64,000 nt of DNA from Acinetobacter pecorum. GTDB taxonomy: Bacteria; Pseudomonadota; Gammaproteobacteria; Pseudomonadales; Moraxellaceae. Made by a program: the position numbers and the translations under genes. Positions 34,522 through 44,008 of the stretch are shown here, piece by piece. The stretch lies in assembly GCF_014837015.1 (NCBI RefSeq), contig NZ_JACSPT010000001.1, positions 156,621-220,620 of the forward strand. The letters run 5' to 3'. Numbering within the stretch: position 1 is the stretch's first letter; each line of letters opens with the position of its first letter. Below the pieces are notes generated by a model. The model was not told the origin of the DNA, searched no databases, and saw nothing but the letters and a program-made list of their open reading frames with translations.

Positions 34522-36699
34522 TTAGAAGTCGTATGAAACAGATAACCAGTAGTTACGGCCTGGAATATAAGTACCTGTTGTACTAGAACCGATATCTAAA
34601 TATTTATAACCGGTGGCAGTTTGTGGACGACCACGGTTGTCTAAATATTCATATGATTTTGCACCTTCGGTAAAATCTTTGTCCAGCAAGTTGTTCACAG
34701 CCATATTCAGACGTAATTGATCACTGACGGTATAACTTGCACCGAGGTTGAATACGCTATAGCCCGCTAACTTGTCACCAAATAATTTATATTCTTCATA
34801 GTCGCTTGAGCCTAAACCTGAAGCAGGTGCTGTTGGCGTAGTCAGGAAGCGTTGACGATCAGATTTATATTCGTACTGTAACCATAGGTCTACCGCAGGC
34901 ACCAGATGCCATGTTGAAGTCAGGTTAAAGGCATTACGTGGCTGGTTATTGTAATAAGTGCCTTCGTTTTCTCCATCCGTAATTTCACTTCTGGTATAGG
35001 TATAGGCAGCTTTCATATCCCATTCAGGCAAAATGCTGTATTGCAAAGTTGCTTCTGCACCATAAACTTTGGCCTTATTCGCATTCACGCTGGTTGAACA
35101 TGAGCTTGCAGTCAAGCATTCAGCGGATACAGGAAGATTCTCTGAAACAATCGCATCTTTAATCTGGTTGTAAAAACCGGTTGCCGTGAAATTGATATCA
35201 TTTGTCGGCTGTAAATTAAAACCTAATTCATAGTTGGTTGAAGTTTCAGGCTTTAAGTCAGGATTACCAAATGTCAGGTTTTGTCCCTGTCCACTGAGGC
35301 CAACAACGCCATCGTAGAGGGCTTTCGCAGAAGGTGCTTTATAACCCGTACTTACGCCACCTTTCACAGTCAGCATGTCATTGGTATTCCAAACAAGATA
35401 TGCACGTGGACTAAAATGACCGCCAAAACCGGAGTGATCTTCAAAACGACCGCCATAGGTTAAACTTAAACTATCCAAAAGACGCCATTCATCTTCAGCA
35501 TAAACTGACCAGGATTTTTTATCGAATTCGTCCACACCAGTCGAATACAGAGCGATATTATCTTTATTGGTTTGCTCTTTGTATTCCGTACCAACGGTAA
35601 GCTTATGCGCACCCAAAGTTGAAATAATATGGCTGTCTGCAATTAAATCGGTATTTTTTAACACACGATCTGCACCAATTTGTGTATTTCCGACGGGTAA
35701 TGCAGCCGAAGGTATCGTACGACCTTTGGTTTCAGTTTCTGAGTGGCTGATATAAGTATTCCACTGACCAAAGCTATAGTCGCCATCATGCCCGATTGCA
35801 AACTGGGTACGATCAAAAATCAATTTATCTTTATAACCATTTGCTGTTGTTGCAGTATCTAAAGTACCTAAACGGCTATCTTCATTCTTATAGTTTTGAT
35901 GGCTGTAGAATGAGTCAAGCCACAAGGCATTTTGATCATCTACTTTGTATGTAAGTTTACCGCCTACATCATAATTATGTGCGGTGGTTGGGCGTGGATC
36001 TCGACCTGTTGAACCTTCGACCCGGTCAGACTGTCCCCGGTCATAATAACTGCCGCGAAGCTGCAGACCAAGCACATCATTGACCAATGGACCATTCACT
36101 AAAAAGCTGGTTTTCCAGGAGTCTGCTTCAGCACCATGCTCCATAACGTTGCCACTGACAGTAACGTTCCCATTCCACTCGTCTGAAACTTTTTTGGTAA
36201 TGATATTAATGACACCACCCATCGCATCTGAACCATATAGGGTCGACATAGGTCCGCGAATCACTTCGATACGCTCAATGGCTGAAAGGGGCGGCATAAA
36301 GCCTGTTGCTGCTTCACCAAAACCATTCGGGGTAACATCTGTTGAGGTGGTTTGACGACGGCCATCAATCAAAATAAGGGTGTCATCAGCGTTCATACCA
36401 CGGATGCTAACATTTAGTCCTGCAGTTTTGCCTACGCCATTACGCACATCCACTCCAGGGACATCAACCAACAGGTCAGCAATATTGGTGGCATTCTTAC
36501 GTTGAATATCTTCTTGAGTGATCACGCTAATTGAGGCGGGTGCATCTTTTAATTGTTGTTCAAAACCCGATGCAGAAACTACAATGGTAGACAAGGTGGT
36601 AGTTGGGATGTTTGAGAGGCTATGTGTCTCTGCAAAAGCAGATGTTGCTGTGACCCCAAAAATTGCCAATGTAAGCGGACGAAGACTAAAACTATGCAT
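34522..36699 (-). CDS. pirA: TonB-dependent ferric-siderophore receptor (FepA/PirA type)
   Basis: Outer-membrane receptor of 725 residues. Signal peptide of about 23 residues ends at AFAE. A TonB-box-like STIVVSAS follows near residue 37. The plug shows KDAPASISVITQEDIQRKN, DTLILIDGRRQ and the conserved VIRGPMSTLYGSDAMGGVINIITKK. The barrel ends YDF and includes the AAECLTASSCSTS-type Cys pair loop near residue 525. The architecture fits FepA/PfeA/PirA catecholate receptors; the exact siderophore is not decidable, so the symbol is tentative. ATG at 36699 starts the signal peptide. A good Fur palindrome lies about 65 bp upstream. Confidence 0.85.
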   Translation of the reverse strand: MHSFSLRPLTLAIFGVTATSAFAETHSLSNIPTTTLSTIVVSASGFEQQLKDAPASISVITQEDIQRKNATNIADLLVDVPGVDVRNGVGKTAGLNVSIRGMNADDTLILIDGRRQTTSTDVTPNGFGEAATGFMPPLSAIERIEVIRGPMSTLYGSDAMGGVINIITKKVSDEWNGNVTVSGNVMEHGAEADSWKTSFLVNGPLVNDVLGLQLRGSYYDRGQSDRVEGSTGRDPRPTTAHNYDVGGKLTYKVDDQNALWLDSFYSHQNYKNEDSRLGTLDTATTANGYKDKLIFDRTQFAIGHDGDYSFGQWNTYISHSETETKGRTIPSAALPVGNTQIGADRVLKNTDLIADSHIISTLGAHKLTVGTEYKEQTNKDNIALYSTGVDEFDKKSWSVYAEDEWRLLDSLSLTYGGRFEDHSGFGGHFSPRAYLVWNTNDMLTVKGGVSTGYKAPSAKALYDGVVGLSGQGQNLTFGNPDLKPETSTNYELGFNLQPTNDINFTATGFYNQIKDAIVSENLPVSAECLTASSCSTSVNANKAKVYGAEATLQYSILPEWDMKAAYTYTRSEITDGENEGTYYNNQPRNAFNLTSTWHLVPAVDLWLQYEYKSDRQRFLTTPTAPASGLGSSDYEEYKLFGDKLAGYSVFNLGASYTVSDQLRLNMAVNNLLDKDFTEGAKSYEYLDNRGRPQTATGYKYLDIGSSTTGTYIPGRNYWLSVSYDF

Positions 36700-36760
36700 G
36701 ACCAAATTCCCGAACCGAAGAATAAATTAGTATTGTTGCTCAAATAAGAAACTGGATATT

Positions 36761-36779
36761 AATGATAGTACTTATCATT
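36761..36779 (-). promoter_or_regulatory. Candidate Fur box upstream of the pirA-like gene
   Basis: AATGATAGTACTTATCATT has perfect 7-bp arms. Its core TGATAGTACTTATCA matches the 7-1-7 Fur consensus TGATAAT-N-ATTATCA at 12 of 14 positions. It lies 62 bp upstream of the start codon. Confidence 0.8.
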
Positions 36780-36963
36780 TGCAATAAAAATATACATTTT
36801 CTGCATTTAAGTGGGGTTGACTGAATATCTGAAAGGGTAGCAATTCGAATAAAAAAGACTTAAAAACTGGAACTCGCGCGTATTTTTTGTATATCCTTAA
36901 ATGTTGTCATATAATGTGGCACATTTTTATAAACCTGTTATTACCAAATATATAGAGGAAGCC

Positions 36964-38295
36964 ATGCAAGTAACTTCTGAAGCGGTTTCGGGCGTTGCCC
37001 GTCGTTTAAATGTTTCTGTACCGACGAGCCGTATTAATGAGCAATTTGAAGCTCGTTTAAAACGCACTGCTAAAACTGCGAAGATCAACGGCTTCCGTCC
37101 AGGTAAAGTGCCTGTAAACGTCGTTCGTCGTGAATACGGCGCTGGTATCTACCAAGAAGTTGTCAACGACATCATTCGTGATACAGTTTTCGAAGCGATC
37201 CAGCAAGAAAAAATCAATGCTGTAGGCATGCCGAACATTGAAAAAACTGAAATGAAAGACGACGCTTTAGTTTATGAAGCGACCGTTGAAGTTTATCCAG
37301 AAGTTGACGTGAAATTTGAAGGCCTGGAAGTTGAACGTAAAGCTTCAGAAGTGAATGACAAAGATGTTGAGAAGATGATTGAAAATCTTCAAAAACAACG
37401 CGCTTCTTGGGCTGAAACCAAAGGCATGGCGAAAAAAGACATGCAAGTGACTTTTGACTTCGAAGGTTCAATCGACGGCGAAAAATTTGAAGGCGGTTCT
37501 GCAGAAGACTTCAAACTTGTTCTAGGTTCTGGTCGCATGATTCCTGGCTTCGAAGATGGCATCATCGGTATGAAGAAAGGCGAAGAGAAAGTGATTGATG
37601 TTACTTTCCCTGAAGACTATCAAGCTGAAAACCTGGCTGGTAAACAGGCTCAATTCAAAATCACTGTGAAGCTTGTTGAAAAACAAAAACTTCCAGAAAT
37701 TGATGCTGAATTCCTGAAAATCTTCGGTGTATCTGAAGAAGAAGGCGTTGAGAAGCTGAAAGCTGACGTTCGTAAAAACATGGAACGTGAAGTGAAAAAC
37801 GGCCTGCGCAACCAGGTTAAAGGCGCAACTTTTGATGCACTGGTTGCTGCAAACGAAGTTGAACTTCCAGCTGCTATGCTTGCTCAGGAAATTGACCGTC
37901 AACGTCAACAAATGATCCAGCAGTTCACTCAACAGTTTGGGGCTCAAGGCGCGAAAGCATTTGATTCAAGCATGCTTCCGGATGATCTGTTCAAAGAACA
38001 GGCTGAAAAATCTGTGAAACTTGGCGTGCTAGTAAGCAAAGTACTTGCGGATGCCAAAATCGAAGTAGACCAGGCCCGTGTTGAATCTTATATCGAAGAC
38101 ATGGCTTCTTCTTATGAAGATCCAAACGAAGTGATCGAATACTTCAAAAACGACAAGCAGCAACGTGCTCAAATCGAAGCTGTAGTGCTTGAAGATCAAG
38201 TGGTTGACTACATTCTGGACTCTGCGAAAGTGACTGATGTAACTGTAAGCTATGAAGACTTATTGAAAGAGCAACAGGCTCGTCAACAAGGCTAA
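36964..38295 (+). CDS. tig: Trigger factor
   Basis: Ribosome-bound chaperone and peptidyl-prolyl isomerase of 443 residues. N-terminal ribosome-binding domain with the signature NGFRPGKVP near residue 43; FKBP-type domain from about 150 with [19 protein letters not shown] and [15 protein letters not shown]; helical C-terminal arms to residue 440. ATG at 36964 follows GAGGAAGCC; the 21-codon extension of the longer frame is not family-like. First gene of the conserved tig-clpP-clpX order. A terminator directly after tig separates it from clpP. Confidence 0.97.
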   Translation: MQVTSEAVSGVARRLNVSVPTSRINEQFEARLKRTAKTAKINGFRPGKVPVNVVRREYGAGIYQEVVNDIIRDTVFEAIQQEKINAVGMPNIEKTEMKDDALVYEATVEVYPEVDVKFEGLEVERKASEVNDKDVEKMIENLQKQRASWAETKGMAKKDMQVTFDFEGSIDGEKFEGGSAEDFKLVLGSGRMIPGFEDGIIGMKKGEEKVIDVTFPEDYQAENLAGKQAQFKITVKLVEKQKLPEIDAEFLKIFGVSEEEGVEKLKADVRKNMEREVKNGLRNQVKGATFDALVAANEVELPAAMLAQEIDRQRQQMIQQFTQQFGAQGAKAFDSSMLPDDLFKEQAEKSVKLGVLVSKVLADAKIEVDQARVESYIEDMASSYEDPNEVIEYFKNDKQQRAQIEAVVLEDQVVDYILDSAKVTDVTVSYEDLLKEQQARQQG

Positions 38296-38308
38296 TTTTA
38301 GCTTTCCA

Positions 38309-38335
38309 TAAAAAGGCGCTTCGTGCGCCTTTTTT
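38309..38335 (+). terminator. Terminator of tig
   Basis: AGGCGC (38314-38319) pairs with GCGCCT (38325-38330), flanked by A5 and T6. Confidence 0.87.
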
Positions 38336-38477
38336 CATATTATTGATATATCTGTTTTTCACAAAACTAATGCAAAAAATATGAGAGATTTATTGGCGAT
38401 TATTTTGCAATTTCATTGATTATCCCTCATATTGTAATTATGGATTAAGTCACAAAAATTTAGGAATAAATAAACCT

Positions 38478-39083
38478 ATGTATGTTCCAACGATTGAAAA
38501 CGCTTTAGTGCCAATGGTGGTAGAACAATCCTCTCGTGGTGAGCGTTCTTTTGATATTTATTCACGCCTTTTACGTGAGCGGGTAATTTTTTTAACAGGT
38601 GAAGTTGAAGACAATATGGCCAACCTGATCGTTGCGCAAATGTTGTTTTTGGAAGCTGAAAACCCAGATAAAGATATTCATTTATATATCAATTCACCGG
38701 GTGGCTCGGTGACAGCTGGCATGGCAATCTACGATACCATGCAGTTTATTAAACCGGATGTCGTGACCTATTGTATGGGTCAGGCAGCCTCAATGGGGGC
38801 ATTCCTGCTGAATGCAGGGACCAAAGGCAAGCGTTATTGCCTGGAAAATGCCCGTGTCATGATTCACCAGCCTTTAGGCGGTTTTAAAGGCCAGGCATCA
38901 GACATTGAAATTCACGCACGTGAAATTCTGTTCATTAAAGAACGTTTAAACCGTTTAATGGCTGAACATAGTGGTCAGGAATATGAAAAAGTGGCACGTG
39001 ATACAGACCGTGACAACTTTATGACTGCTCAGCAAGCGAAAGAGTACGGTCTTGTGGATGAAGTACTTACTAAACGTCCATAA
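38478..39083 (+). CDS. clpP: ATP-dependent Clp protease proteolytic subunit
   Basis: Tetradecameric serine protease subunit of 201 residues that degrades substrates unfolded by ClpX or ClpA. The catalytic Ser is in [11 protein letters not shown] (about residue 103), the His in [12 protein letters not shown] (about 128), and the Asp near DRDNFM. The N-terminal propeptide is short. It precedes clpX by 29 bp and is probably cotranscribed with it. Confidence 0.97.
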   Translation: MYVPTIENALVPMVVEQSSRGERSFDIYSRLLRERVIFLTGEVEDNMANLIVAQMLFLEAENPDKDIHLYINSPGGSVTAGMAIYDTMQFIKPDVVTYCMGQAASMGAFLLNAGTKGKRYCLENARVMIHQPLGGFKGQASDIEIHAREILFIKERLNRLMAEHSGQEYEKVARDTDRDNFMTAQQAKEYGLVDEVLTKRP

Positions 39084-39112
39084 GTTTTAAAGATTGAGAT
39101 ATTGGAGTAAAT

Positions 39113-40423
39113 ATGTCCGAACATCCTCAAGGACAAAAGCATTGTTCATTTTGCGGTAAAACGCAGTCTGAAGTCGGAAAGCTGATTGCAGGCGAGGACG
39201 CATACATTTGTAATGAATGTGTGGACGTATGCTTAGATTTGGTTCAAACCAGTCAGCAGGTAGAAACCAATGACTGGGCGAACCGTCCTTTGCCGAAACC
39301 GCATGAAATCCGTGCGGCGCTGGATCAATATGTGATTGGTCAGGACGTAGCGAAGAAAACTTTATCTGTTGCAGTATATAACCATTACAAACGTCTGAAA
39401 GTGCAGACCAATGGTAAGAAAGCAGATGACTCTGTTGAAATTGCTAAAAGTAATATCCTGCTGGTCGGACCGACTGGTTCGGGTAAAACCTTGCTGGCCC
39501 AAACACTTGCCCGCCTTCTCGATGTTCCATTTGCCATGGCAGATGCAACCACACTGACCGAAGCGGGTTATGTGGGTGAAGATGTAGAAAACATTGTACA
39601 AAAGCTTTTGCAAAAAGCTGATTATGATGTCGAAAAAGCGCAGAAGGGTATTATCTATATCGATGAGATCGACAAGATTACCCGTAAGTCGGAAAATCCA
39701 TCAATCACACGTGACGTATCGGGTGAAGGTGTACAGCAAGCCTTGCTGAAAATGATCGAAGGTACAGTTGCTTCCATTCCTCCTCAAGGTGGGCGTAAGC
39801 ATCCGCAGCAAGAATTTATTCAGATCGATACCTCAAATATCCTGTTCATTTGTGGTGGTGCATTCTCAGGTCTTGAGAAAATTGTCCAGCAGCGTCAGGA
39901 AAAAGGTGGTATTGGCTTTACTGCGGAAGTCCGTAACAAAGATGAAAGCAAAAAGCTGTCTGAGCTGTTCCGTCAGGTCGAAGCGACTGATCTGGTGAAA
40001 TTCGGTCTGATTCCAGAATTTATTGGTCGTCTACCAGTGATTGCGACGCTGGATGAACTGGATGAAGAAGCGCTAATGCAAATTCTGACTGAGCCGAAAA
40101 ATGCTTTGACCCGTCAGTATAAGCATCTGTTCAAAATGGAAAATGTAGACCTGGTCTTTGAAGACTCGGCTTTACGTGCTGTGGCGAAAAAAGCCCTGGA
40201 ACGTAATACCGGTGCGCGTGGTCTGCGTTCGATCCTGGAAAATTCATTGCTTGAAACCATGTATGACCTGCCGAGCCGTAGCGATGTAGGTACTGTGGTG
40301 GTGAATGAAGCAGTAATTAATGGTAAAGCTGCACCAGAGTTTCGTGCTGAGCGTCAACCACATGACGAACCAGAAACAGCAGCAAAAGTTGATTTAAAAG
40401 TGGTGAATAGCAAATCTGCCTGA
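39113..40423 (+). CDS. clpX: ATP-dependent Clp protease ATP-binding subunit ClpX
   Basis: AAA+ unfoldase of 436 residues. N-terminal C4 zinc-binding domain: CSFCGK at about 11-16 and CNECVDVC at about 34-41. Walker A is [12 protein letters not shown] near 120, Walker [11 protein letters not shown] near 184, sensor and pore regions GYVGEDVE and [12 protein letters not shown] follow. A ClpP-docking IGF-type loop is present as GGIGFTAEV near 267. It forms the ClpXP protease with ClpP encoded just upstream. A strong terminator follows. Confidence 0.97.
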   Translation: MSEHPQGQKHCSFCGKTQSEVGKLIAGEDAYICNECVDVCLDLVQTSQQVETNDWANRPLPKPHEIRAALDQYVIGQDVAKKTLSVAVYNHYKRLKVQTNGKKADDSVEIAKSNILLVGPTGSGKTLLAQTLARLLDVPFAMADATTLTEAGYVGEDVENIVQKLLQKADYDVEKAQKGIIYIDEIDKITRKSENPSITRDVSGEGVQQALLKMIEGTVASIPPQGGRKHPQQEFIQIDTSNILFICGGAFSGLEKIVQQRQEKGGIGFTAEVRNKDESKKLSELFRQVEATDLVKFGLIPEFIGRLPVIATLDELDEEALMQILTEPKNALTRQYKHLFKMENVDLVFEDSALRAVAKKALERNTGARGLRSILENSLLETMYDLPSRSDVGTVVVNEAVINGKAAPEFRAERQPHDEPETAAKVDLKVVNSKSA

Positions 40424-40440
40424 GAGTTGCTATTCGTCAG

Positions 40441-40477
40441 AAACGTGTGAAAACCCCGTGTTTTCACACGTTTTTTA
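40441..40477 (+). terminator. Terminator of clpPX
   Basis: CGTGTGAAAAC (40444-40454) and GTTTTCACACG (40460-40470) form a perfect 11-bp stem followed by T6. Confidence 0.92.
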
Positions 40478-40593
40478 TTTCCAAAAATAAAAGCAGATGC
40501 TAATCTCAACATCTAGGCGTGGACGCCGAAAGTTATAAAAAATATATCGCAAAGCACTTGCATACAAGAATAAAGACGCAGTGAGGGATAAGC

Positions 40594-41310
40594 ATGCGTG
40601 GAGTCGCCATCGTATTCATCGGCAGTTTGGCGCTGATGGGTTGTCACGGTAAAAAAGCCGTAGTTGAACCTACACAGCCGCTCAGTACTTTAAAAAATAT
40701 TGATCTTGAAAAAAAACCAGGCTTCGTCGAGAAGCACAAGGTAGGCATGTTCACGATTGGTGGTTGGGTGAACCAGAAACAGGGTCATCATTTCCAAACG
40801 GTTAAGCCACAGCATGAAGAAGCAGCTATTGTTTATTTATATCGTCCAGATTCAAAATGGAACCGTCAGGAAATTGTAGCTGCGAGTCTGTTTATCAATC
40901 AGCATCGCATTCCAAGTTTACTGCATAATCACCATTACTGGATCGAGCTACCTGCAGGCACTTATCGTTTAAGTACTAGCCGTCCTTTGGGTGCTCTGCA
41001 CTTTCAGACACCTAAATATCTGGACTTTACGGTAGAAGCAGGACAGTCCTATTTTATTAAATATGATGAGGAAAATCTCAGCACCCGTCGTAGTGTACCG
41101 GGACCGCTGATGCTAATGCCGAATAATGTGGGTTTAAATGAAATTGCTTTTACCCAGTTAAAGTCAGACAGTTTTAACTTTTTTGCACAGGATCAGCAAA
41201 CAGGAAAAATCCGCAAAAAAGCCCAGAAGATTAAACCGACTGCTTATGATTCAAGCCTAGACGTACAATTGACCACGCCTTTTAAACTTTGGGATCCGCG
41301 GACTTGGTAA
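40594..41310 (+). CDS. DUF2846-like lipoprotein
   Basis: A 238-residue predicted lipoprotein. Signal peptide MRGVAIVFIGSLALMGC ends in lipobox LMGC at residue 17. The central domain (about 75-165) has the DUF2846-like beta-sandwich pattern: AAIVYLYRPDS, a short FINQHRIPSLLHN-type segment, YWIELPAGTYRLS, and FTVEAGQSYFIKY. The family is uncharacterised; members are exported envelope proteins. The Lys-rich C-terminal region (KIRKKAQKIK) is outside that domain. Solitary between two terminators. Confidence 0.78.
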   Translation: MRGVAIVFIGSLALMGCHGKKAVVEPTQPLSTLKNIDLEKKPGFVEKHKVGMFTIGGWVNQKQGHHFQTVKPQHEEAAIVYLYRPDSKWNRQEIVAASLFINQHRIPSLLHNHHYWIELPAGTYRLSTSRPLGALHFQTPKYLDFTVEAGQSYFIKYDEENLSTRRSVPGPLMLMPNNVGLNEIAFTQLKSDSFNFFAQDQQTGKIRKKAQKIKPTAYDSSLDVQLTTPFKLWDPRTW

Positions 41311-41338
41311 TTTGGATAGTTCTTTGAGGAAAGATAAT

Positions 41339-41369
41339 AAAAAAGCACCCTAAATGGGTGCTTTTTTAT
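41339..41369. terminator. Bidirectional terminator, lipoprotein gene and fumarase
   Basis: AGCACCC (41344-41350) pairs with GGGTGCT (41356-41362), flanked by A6 and T6, between convergent genes. Confidence 0.9.
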
Positions 41370-41379
41370 ACAGCTTTAA

Positions 41380-42906
41380 TTAGCCCGCAGCAGCATCAAC
41401 TACTGGAATCTTGCCAATTTTAGCTTGCCAGATTTTCGGTGCAGTGGCATGAATAGAAGTACCATTCACATCAACCGCGACAGAGACCGGCATATCTTTC
41501 ACCACAAACTTGTAGATCGCTTCCATACCCAGGTCAGCAAAGGCAACCACTTCAGCTTCACGGATCGCTTTAGACACGAGGTACGCAGCGCCACCTACAG
41601 CCATTAAATAAGTCGCTTTATTGTCTTTGATTGCTTCAACGGCAGCAGGACCACGATCCGCTTTACCGATCATGCCAAACATGCCGGTCGCTTCAAGAAC
41701 TTGACGTGTGAATTTGTCCATACGCGTTGCAGTGGTAGGACCTGCAGGACCAACGACTTCATCACCAACTGGATCGACTGGACCTACGTAGTAGATGAAC
41801 TTGCCTTTAAGATCAACAGGAAGTTCTTCACCATTGTTCAGCATGTCCACCATGCGTTTGTGCGCAGCGTCACGGCCAGTGTAAATTGTACCGTTAAGAA
41901 GCAGCGTATCGCCTGGTTTCCAGGAGTTCATTTCTTCTTGCGTGATGTTGTCCAGATCAACGCGTTTAGACGTTGAAGAATCCCAAGTCACAGATGGGTA
42001 GTCTTCAAGTTTTGGTGCCTGAATATGTGCAACACCTGAACCATCAAGTGTGAAGTGTGCATGACGAGTCGCAGCACAGTTCGGGATCATACCGACTGGT
42101 TTACCTGCAGCATGACAAGGATAATCTTTGATTTTAATATCAAGTACAGTGGTTAAACCGCCAAGACCTTGTGCACCAATACCCAAAGCATTTACTTTTT
42201 CGAAGATTTCGATACGAAGCTCTTCCATTTTGCTTTGTGGACCACGACGAAGCAATTCGTCCATGTTGATCTCTTCCATCAATGCTTCTTTGGCAAGCAT
42301 CATGGCTTTTTCGGCAGTACCACCGATCCCGATCCCCAGCATACCTGGTGGACACCAGCCTGCACCCATGGTCGGAACAGTTTTCAGTACCCAATCTACG
42401 ATTGAATCAGACGGGTTCAACATTGCCAGTTTAGATTTATTTTCTGAACCGCCACCTTTGGCTGCAACAGTGATATCTACTTTATTACCAGGCACAAGCT
42501 TGTGATAGATTACAGCAGGGGTGTTGTCTTTGGTGTTTTTACGGCCAAAAGCAGGGTCAGCAAGTACAGATGCACGAAGTACGTTCGAGTTTTCTAAATA
42601 ACCCTGACGTACACCTTCGTTAATTGCATCATCCAGGCTCATGGTTAAATCGAATTTAACGTCCATGCCCACTTCAACAAATACGTTGACGATACCAGTA
42701 TCCTGGCAGATAGGGCGGTGGCCTTCTGCACACATGCGTGAGTTAATCAAGATTTGCGCGATTGCATCTTTCGCAGCTTTGTTCTCTTCACGGTCGTACG
42801 CACGGCTCATCGCTTGGATGAAGTCTTGTGGATGATAGTAAGAAATGAACTGAAGCGCATCTTTAACCGATGTGATCAAGTCATCTTGCTTGATAATAGT
42901 GGTCAT
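41380..42906 (-). CDS. fumA: Class I fumarate hydratase
   Basis: Iron-sulfur-dependent fumarase of the TCA cycle, interconverting fumarate and malate; oxygen-sensitive [4Fe-4S] enzyme. The 508 residues combine the N-terminal alpha domain (about 1-280, with PICQDTGIVNVFVEVG near 65, AAKGGGSENKSKLAML, and WCPPGMLGIGIGG) and the C-terminal beta domain (about 330-500, GPAGPTTATRMDKF). Cysteines in ICQDTG, NCAATRH and the WCPPG loop are candidate cluster ligands. The symbol is by family; whether it is FumA- or FumB-like is not decidable. Monocistronic. Confidence 0.94.
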   Translation of the reverse strand: MTTIIKQDDLITSVKDALQFISYYHPQDFIQAMSRAYDREENKAAKDAIAQILINSRMCAEGHRPICQDTGIVNVFVEVGMDVKFDLTMSLDDAINEGVRQGYLENSNVLRASVLADPAFGRKNTKDNTPAVIYHKLVPGNKVDITVAAKGGGSENKSKLAMLNPSDSIVDWVLKTVPTMGAGWCPPGMLGIGIGGTAEKAMMLAKEALMEEINMDELLRRGPQSKMEELRIEIFEKVNALGIGAQGLGGLTTVLDIKIKDYPCHAAGKPVGMIPNCAATRHAHFTLDGSGVAHIQAPKLEDYPSVTWDSSTSKRVDLDNITQEEMNSWKPGDTLLLNGTIYTGRDAAHKRMVDMLNNGEELPVDLKGKFIYYVGPVDPVGDEVVGPAGPTTATRMDKFTRQVLEATGMFGMIGKADRGPAAVEAIKDNKATYLMAVGGAAYLVSKAIREAEVVAFADLGMEAIYKFVVKDMPVSVAVDVNGTSIHATAPKIWQAKIGKIPVVDAAAG

Positions 42907-43064
42907 ACAAATATCTCTTGAGCGGGCTGTTAGCTAGCGGGCTAAATTATAAGATAAATAAATCCAGTTGTGGGCGTTTTACAGGGACATTGGCCAAAAG
43001 TTTATAGTTTAAGCAATTTATCGTCTTATTCTGGTCGCTGGCTTAGTTAAAAAAGACAAGTTTG

Positions 43065-43081
43065 TGTCATATTTATTGTCA
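43065..43081 (+). promoter_or_regulatory. Accessory TGTCA repeats
   Basis: Two TGTCATATTT copies (43065 and 43077) lie 12 bp apart, about 100 bp upstream of the stronger Pho box. They may be a distal PhoB site, although the spacing is one base more than usual. Confidence 0.35.
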
Positions 43082-43171
43082 TATTTCAGCTTATATTTCA
43101 CCTCAATAAAGCTTGTATAAATTTAAGTTATTGATTTTTATTTAATATTTAAAAATATAAAAAATCCTGCT

Positions 43172-43204
43172 TGTCATATAACTGTCATAAAACTTTTACA
43201 TAAT
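43172..43204 (+). promoter_or_regulatory. Candidate Pho-box promoter of the 28-residue gene
   Basis: TGTCATATAAC (43172-43182) and TGTCATAAAAC (43183-43193) are direct repeats exactly 11 bp apart, nearly identical to the PhoB consensus. A CATAAT -10 element lies at 43199-43204, so the Pho box replaces the -35, as in PhoB-activated promoters. The start codon follows 30 bp later. The rest of the 42907-43233 spacer is AT-rich. Confidence 0.72.
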
Positions 43205-43233
43205 GCAGCTATCAAATAAAGGAGATCCTAACA

Positions 43234-43320
43234 ATGGTTACAGGTATTTTAATGGCAGCTGGTTTTTGTGTATATATCGCTGCAACTTGGATGTACGGTC
43301 AGAAAGAAGAGCAAGCCTAA
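43234..43320 (+). CDS. 28-residue single-span membrane protein (unrecognised)
   Basis: A complete small gene: AAGGAGAT ribosome-binding site 7-8 bases upstream, ATG at 43234, TAA at 43318. The peptide has one hydrophobic helix (about residues 3-22, TGILMAAGFCVYIAATWMYG) and a short charged tail QKEEQA, so the C-terminus is probably cytoplasmic or loosely exposed. A perfect PhoB-type box with a matching -10 lies upstream, and a long hairpin overlaps its 3' end. It does not match CydX or KdpF by eye. Too short for most gene callers. Confidence 0.72.
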   Translation: MVTGILMAAGFCVYIAATWMYGQKEEQA

Positions 43321-43345
43321 GCTTATCTTCTTTCTCCTATTTTAA
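43301..43345 (+). terminator. Hairpin at the end of the 28-residue gene
   Basis: AGAAAGAAGA (43301-43310) pairs perfectly with TCTTCTTTCT (43326-43335), with an inner AAGC/GCTT helix, then CCTATTTT. The U-tract is weak but the stem is strong. Confidence 0.6.
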
Positions 43346-43364
43346 GACCTCAAAGAATTAAGCT

Positions 43365-43444
43365 ATCTTCAAATCTTCAAATCTTCAAATCTTCAAATCT
43401 TCAAATCTTCAAATCTTCAAATCTTCAAATCTTCAAATCTTCAA
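43365..43444 (+). repeat. Ten-copy ATCTTCAA tandem repeat
   Basis: Ten perfect, uninterrupted copies of the 8-bp unit ATCTTCAA, 80 bp in total. No ORF with a plausible start runs through it; upstream TAA codons close the frames. It lies in the 306-bp spacer between the 28-residue gene and the DUF2171 gene. The remainder of that spacer shows no gene. Copy number is likely to vary between strains. Confidence 0.97.
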
Positions 43445-43626
43445 AGCATATTAATAAAAAACAATATTTCAAACATCTTCCCCTTGTCACAATACTCAGG
43501 TAACTCACGCATTTTATAGAATTACATTATTAACCCAGAAAAACCCAAAGCCTGAAAACCCTTACACATGCAGCGTTTTTTATTGCTTAGACTGTTTTTC
43601 TCAACTTCTAGAAACAGGCAAGTAGA

Positions 43627-43866
43627 ATGAACAATTTTAATGTAAGTGATATTAAAGAACATGCTTCAGTCATTGCTTCATGTGGTACTCAAGTCGGGAA
43701 GGTGGATCACCTGGAAGGTCAGGATTCAATTAAATTGACTAGAAGTGATGATGAAAATAATGAACATCATGTAATTCCATTAAGTTGGGTAAGTGAAATC
43801 AAAGATGGAAGTGTGGTTTTAAATAAAACAGCAGAAGAAGTGCGCCAGCAGTGGACCACCTTATAA
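43627..43866 (+). CDS. DUF2171-family protein
   Basis: A 79-residue protein of the DUF2171 (PRC-barrel-like) family, with the pattern ASCGTQVGKVDHLEG near residues 17-31, IKLTRSD near 35 and HHVIPLSWVSEI near 47. The fold is a small beta barrel; biochemical function is not established, but homologues are common in Acinetobacter and often stress- or surface-associated. No signal peptide. Solitary, followed by a hairpin terminator. Confidence 0.85.
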   Translation: MNNFNVSDIKEHASVIASCGTQVGKVDHLEGQDSIKLTRSDDENNEHHVIPLSWVSEIKDGSVVLNKTAEEVRQQWTTL

Positions 43867-43944
43867 AAAACTAAAGTCAGTGGACTGAAAAACAGAGCTG
43901 CCTCAGCTCAATTTTTTATGTCACAGACTTTATGGGTAATCATT

Positions 43945-43975
43945 GAAAATGCCAGTTCGAAAGACTGGCATTTAT
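43945..43975. terminator. Terminator after the DUF2171 gene
   Basis: AATGCCAGT (43948-43956) pairs with ACTGGCATT (43964-43972), followed by TTATT, between convergent genes. Confidence 0.75.
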
Positions 43976-44008
43976 TATGTGCAACAAAGCTTTTTTACAG
44001 CGTTTATT

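Noticed and set aside
43234-43320. CydX or KdpF homologue
   Set aside because: The sequence lacks their characteristic residues, and no cyd or kdp genes are adjacent.
43365-43444. CRISPR array
   Set aside because: The 8-bp units are contiguous, with no spacers and no cas genes; it is a simple tandem repeat.
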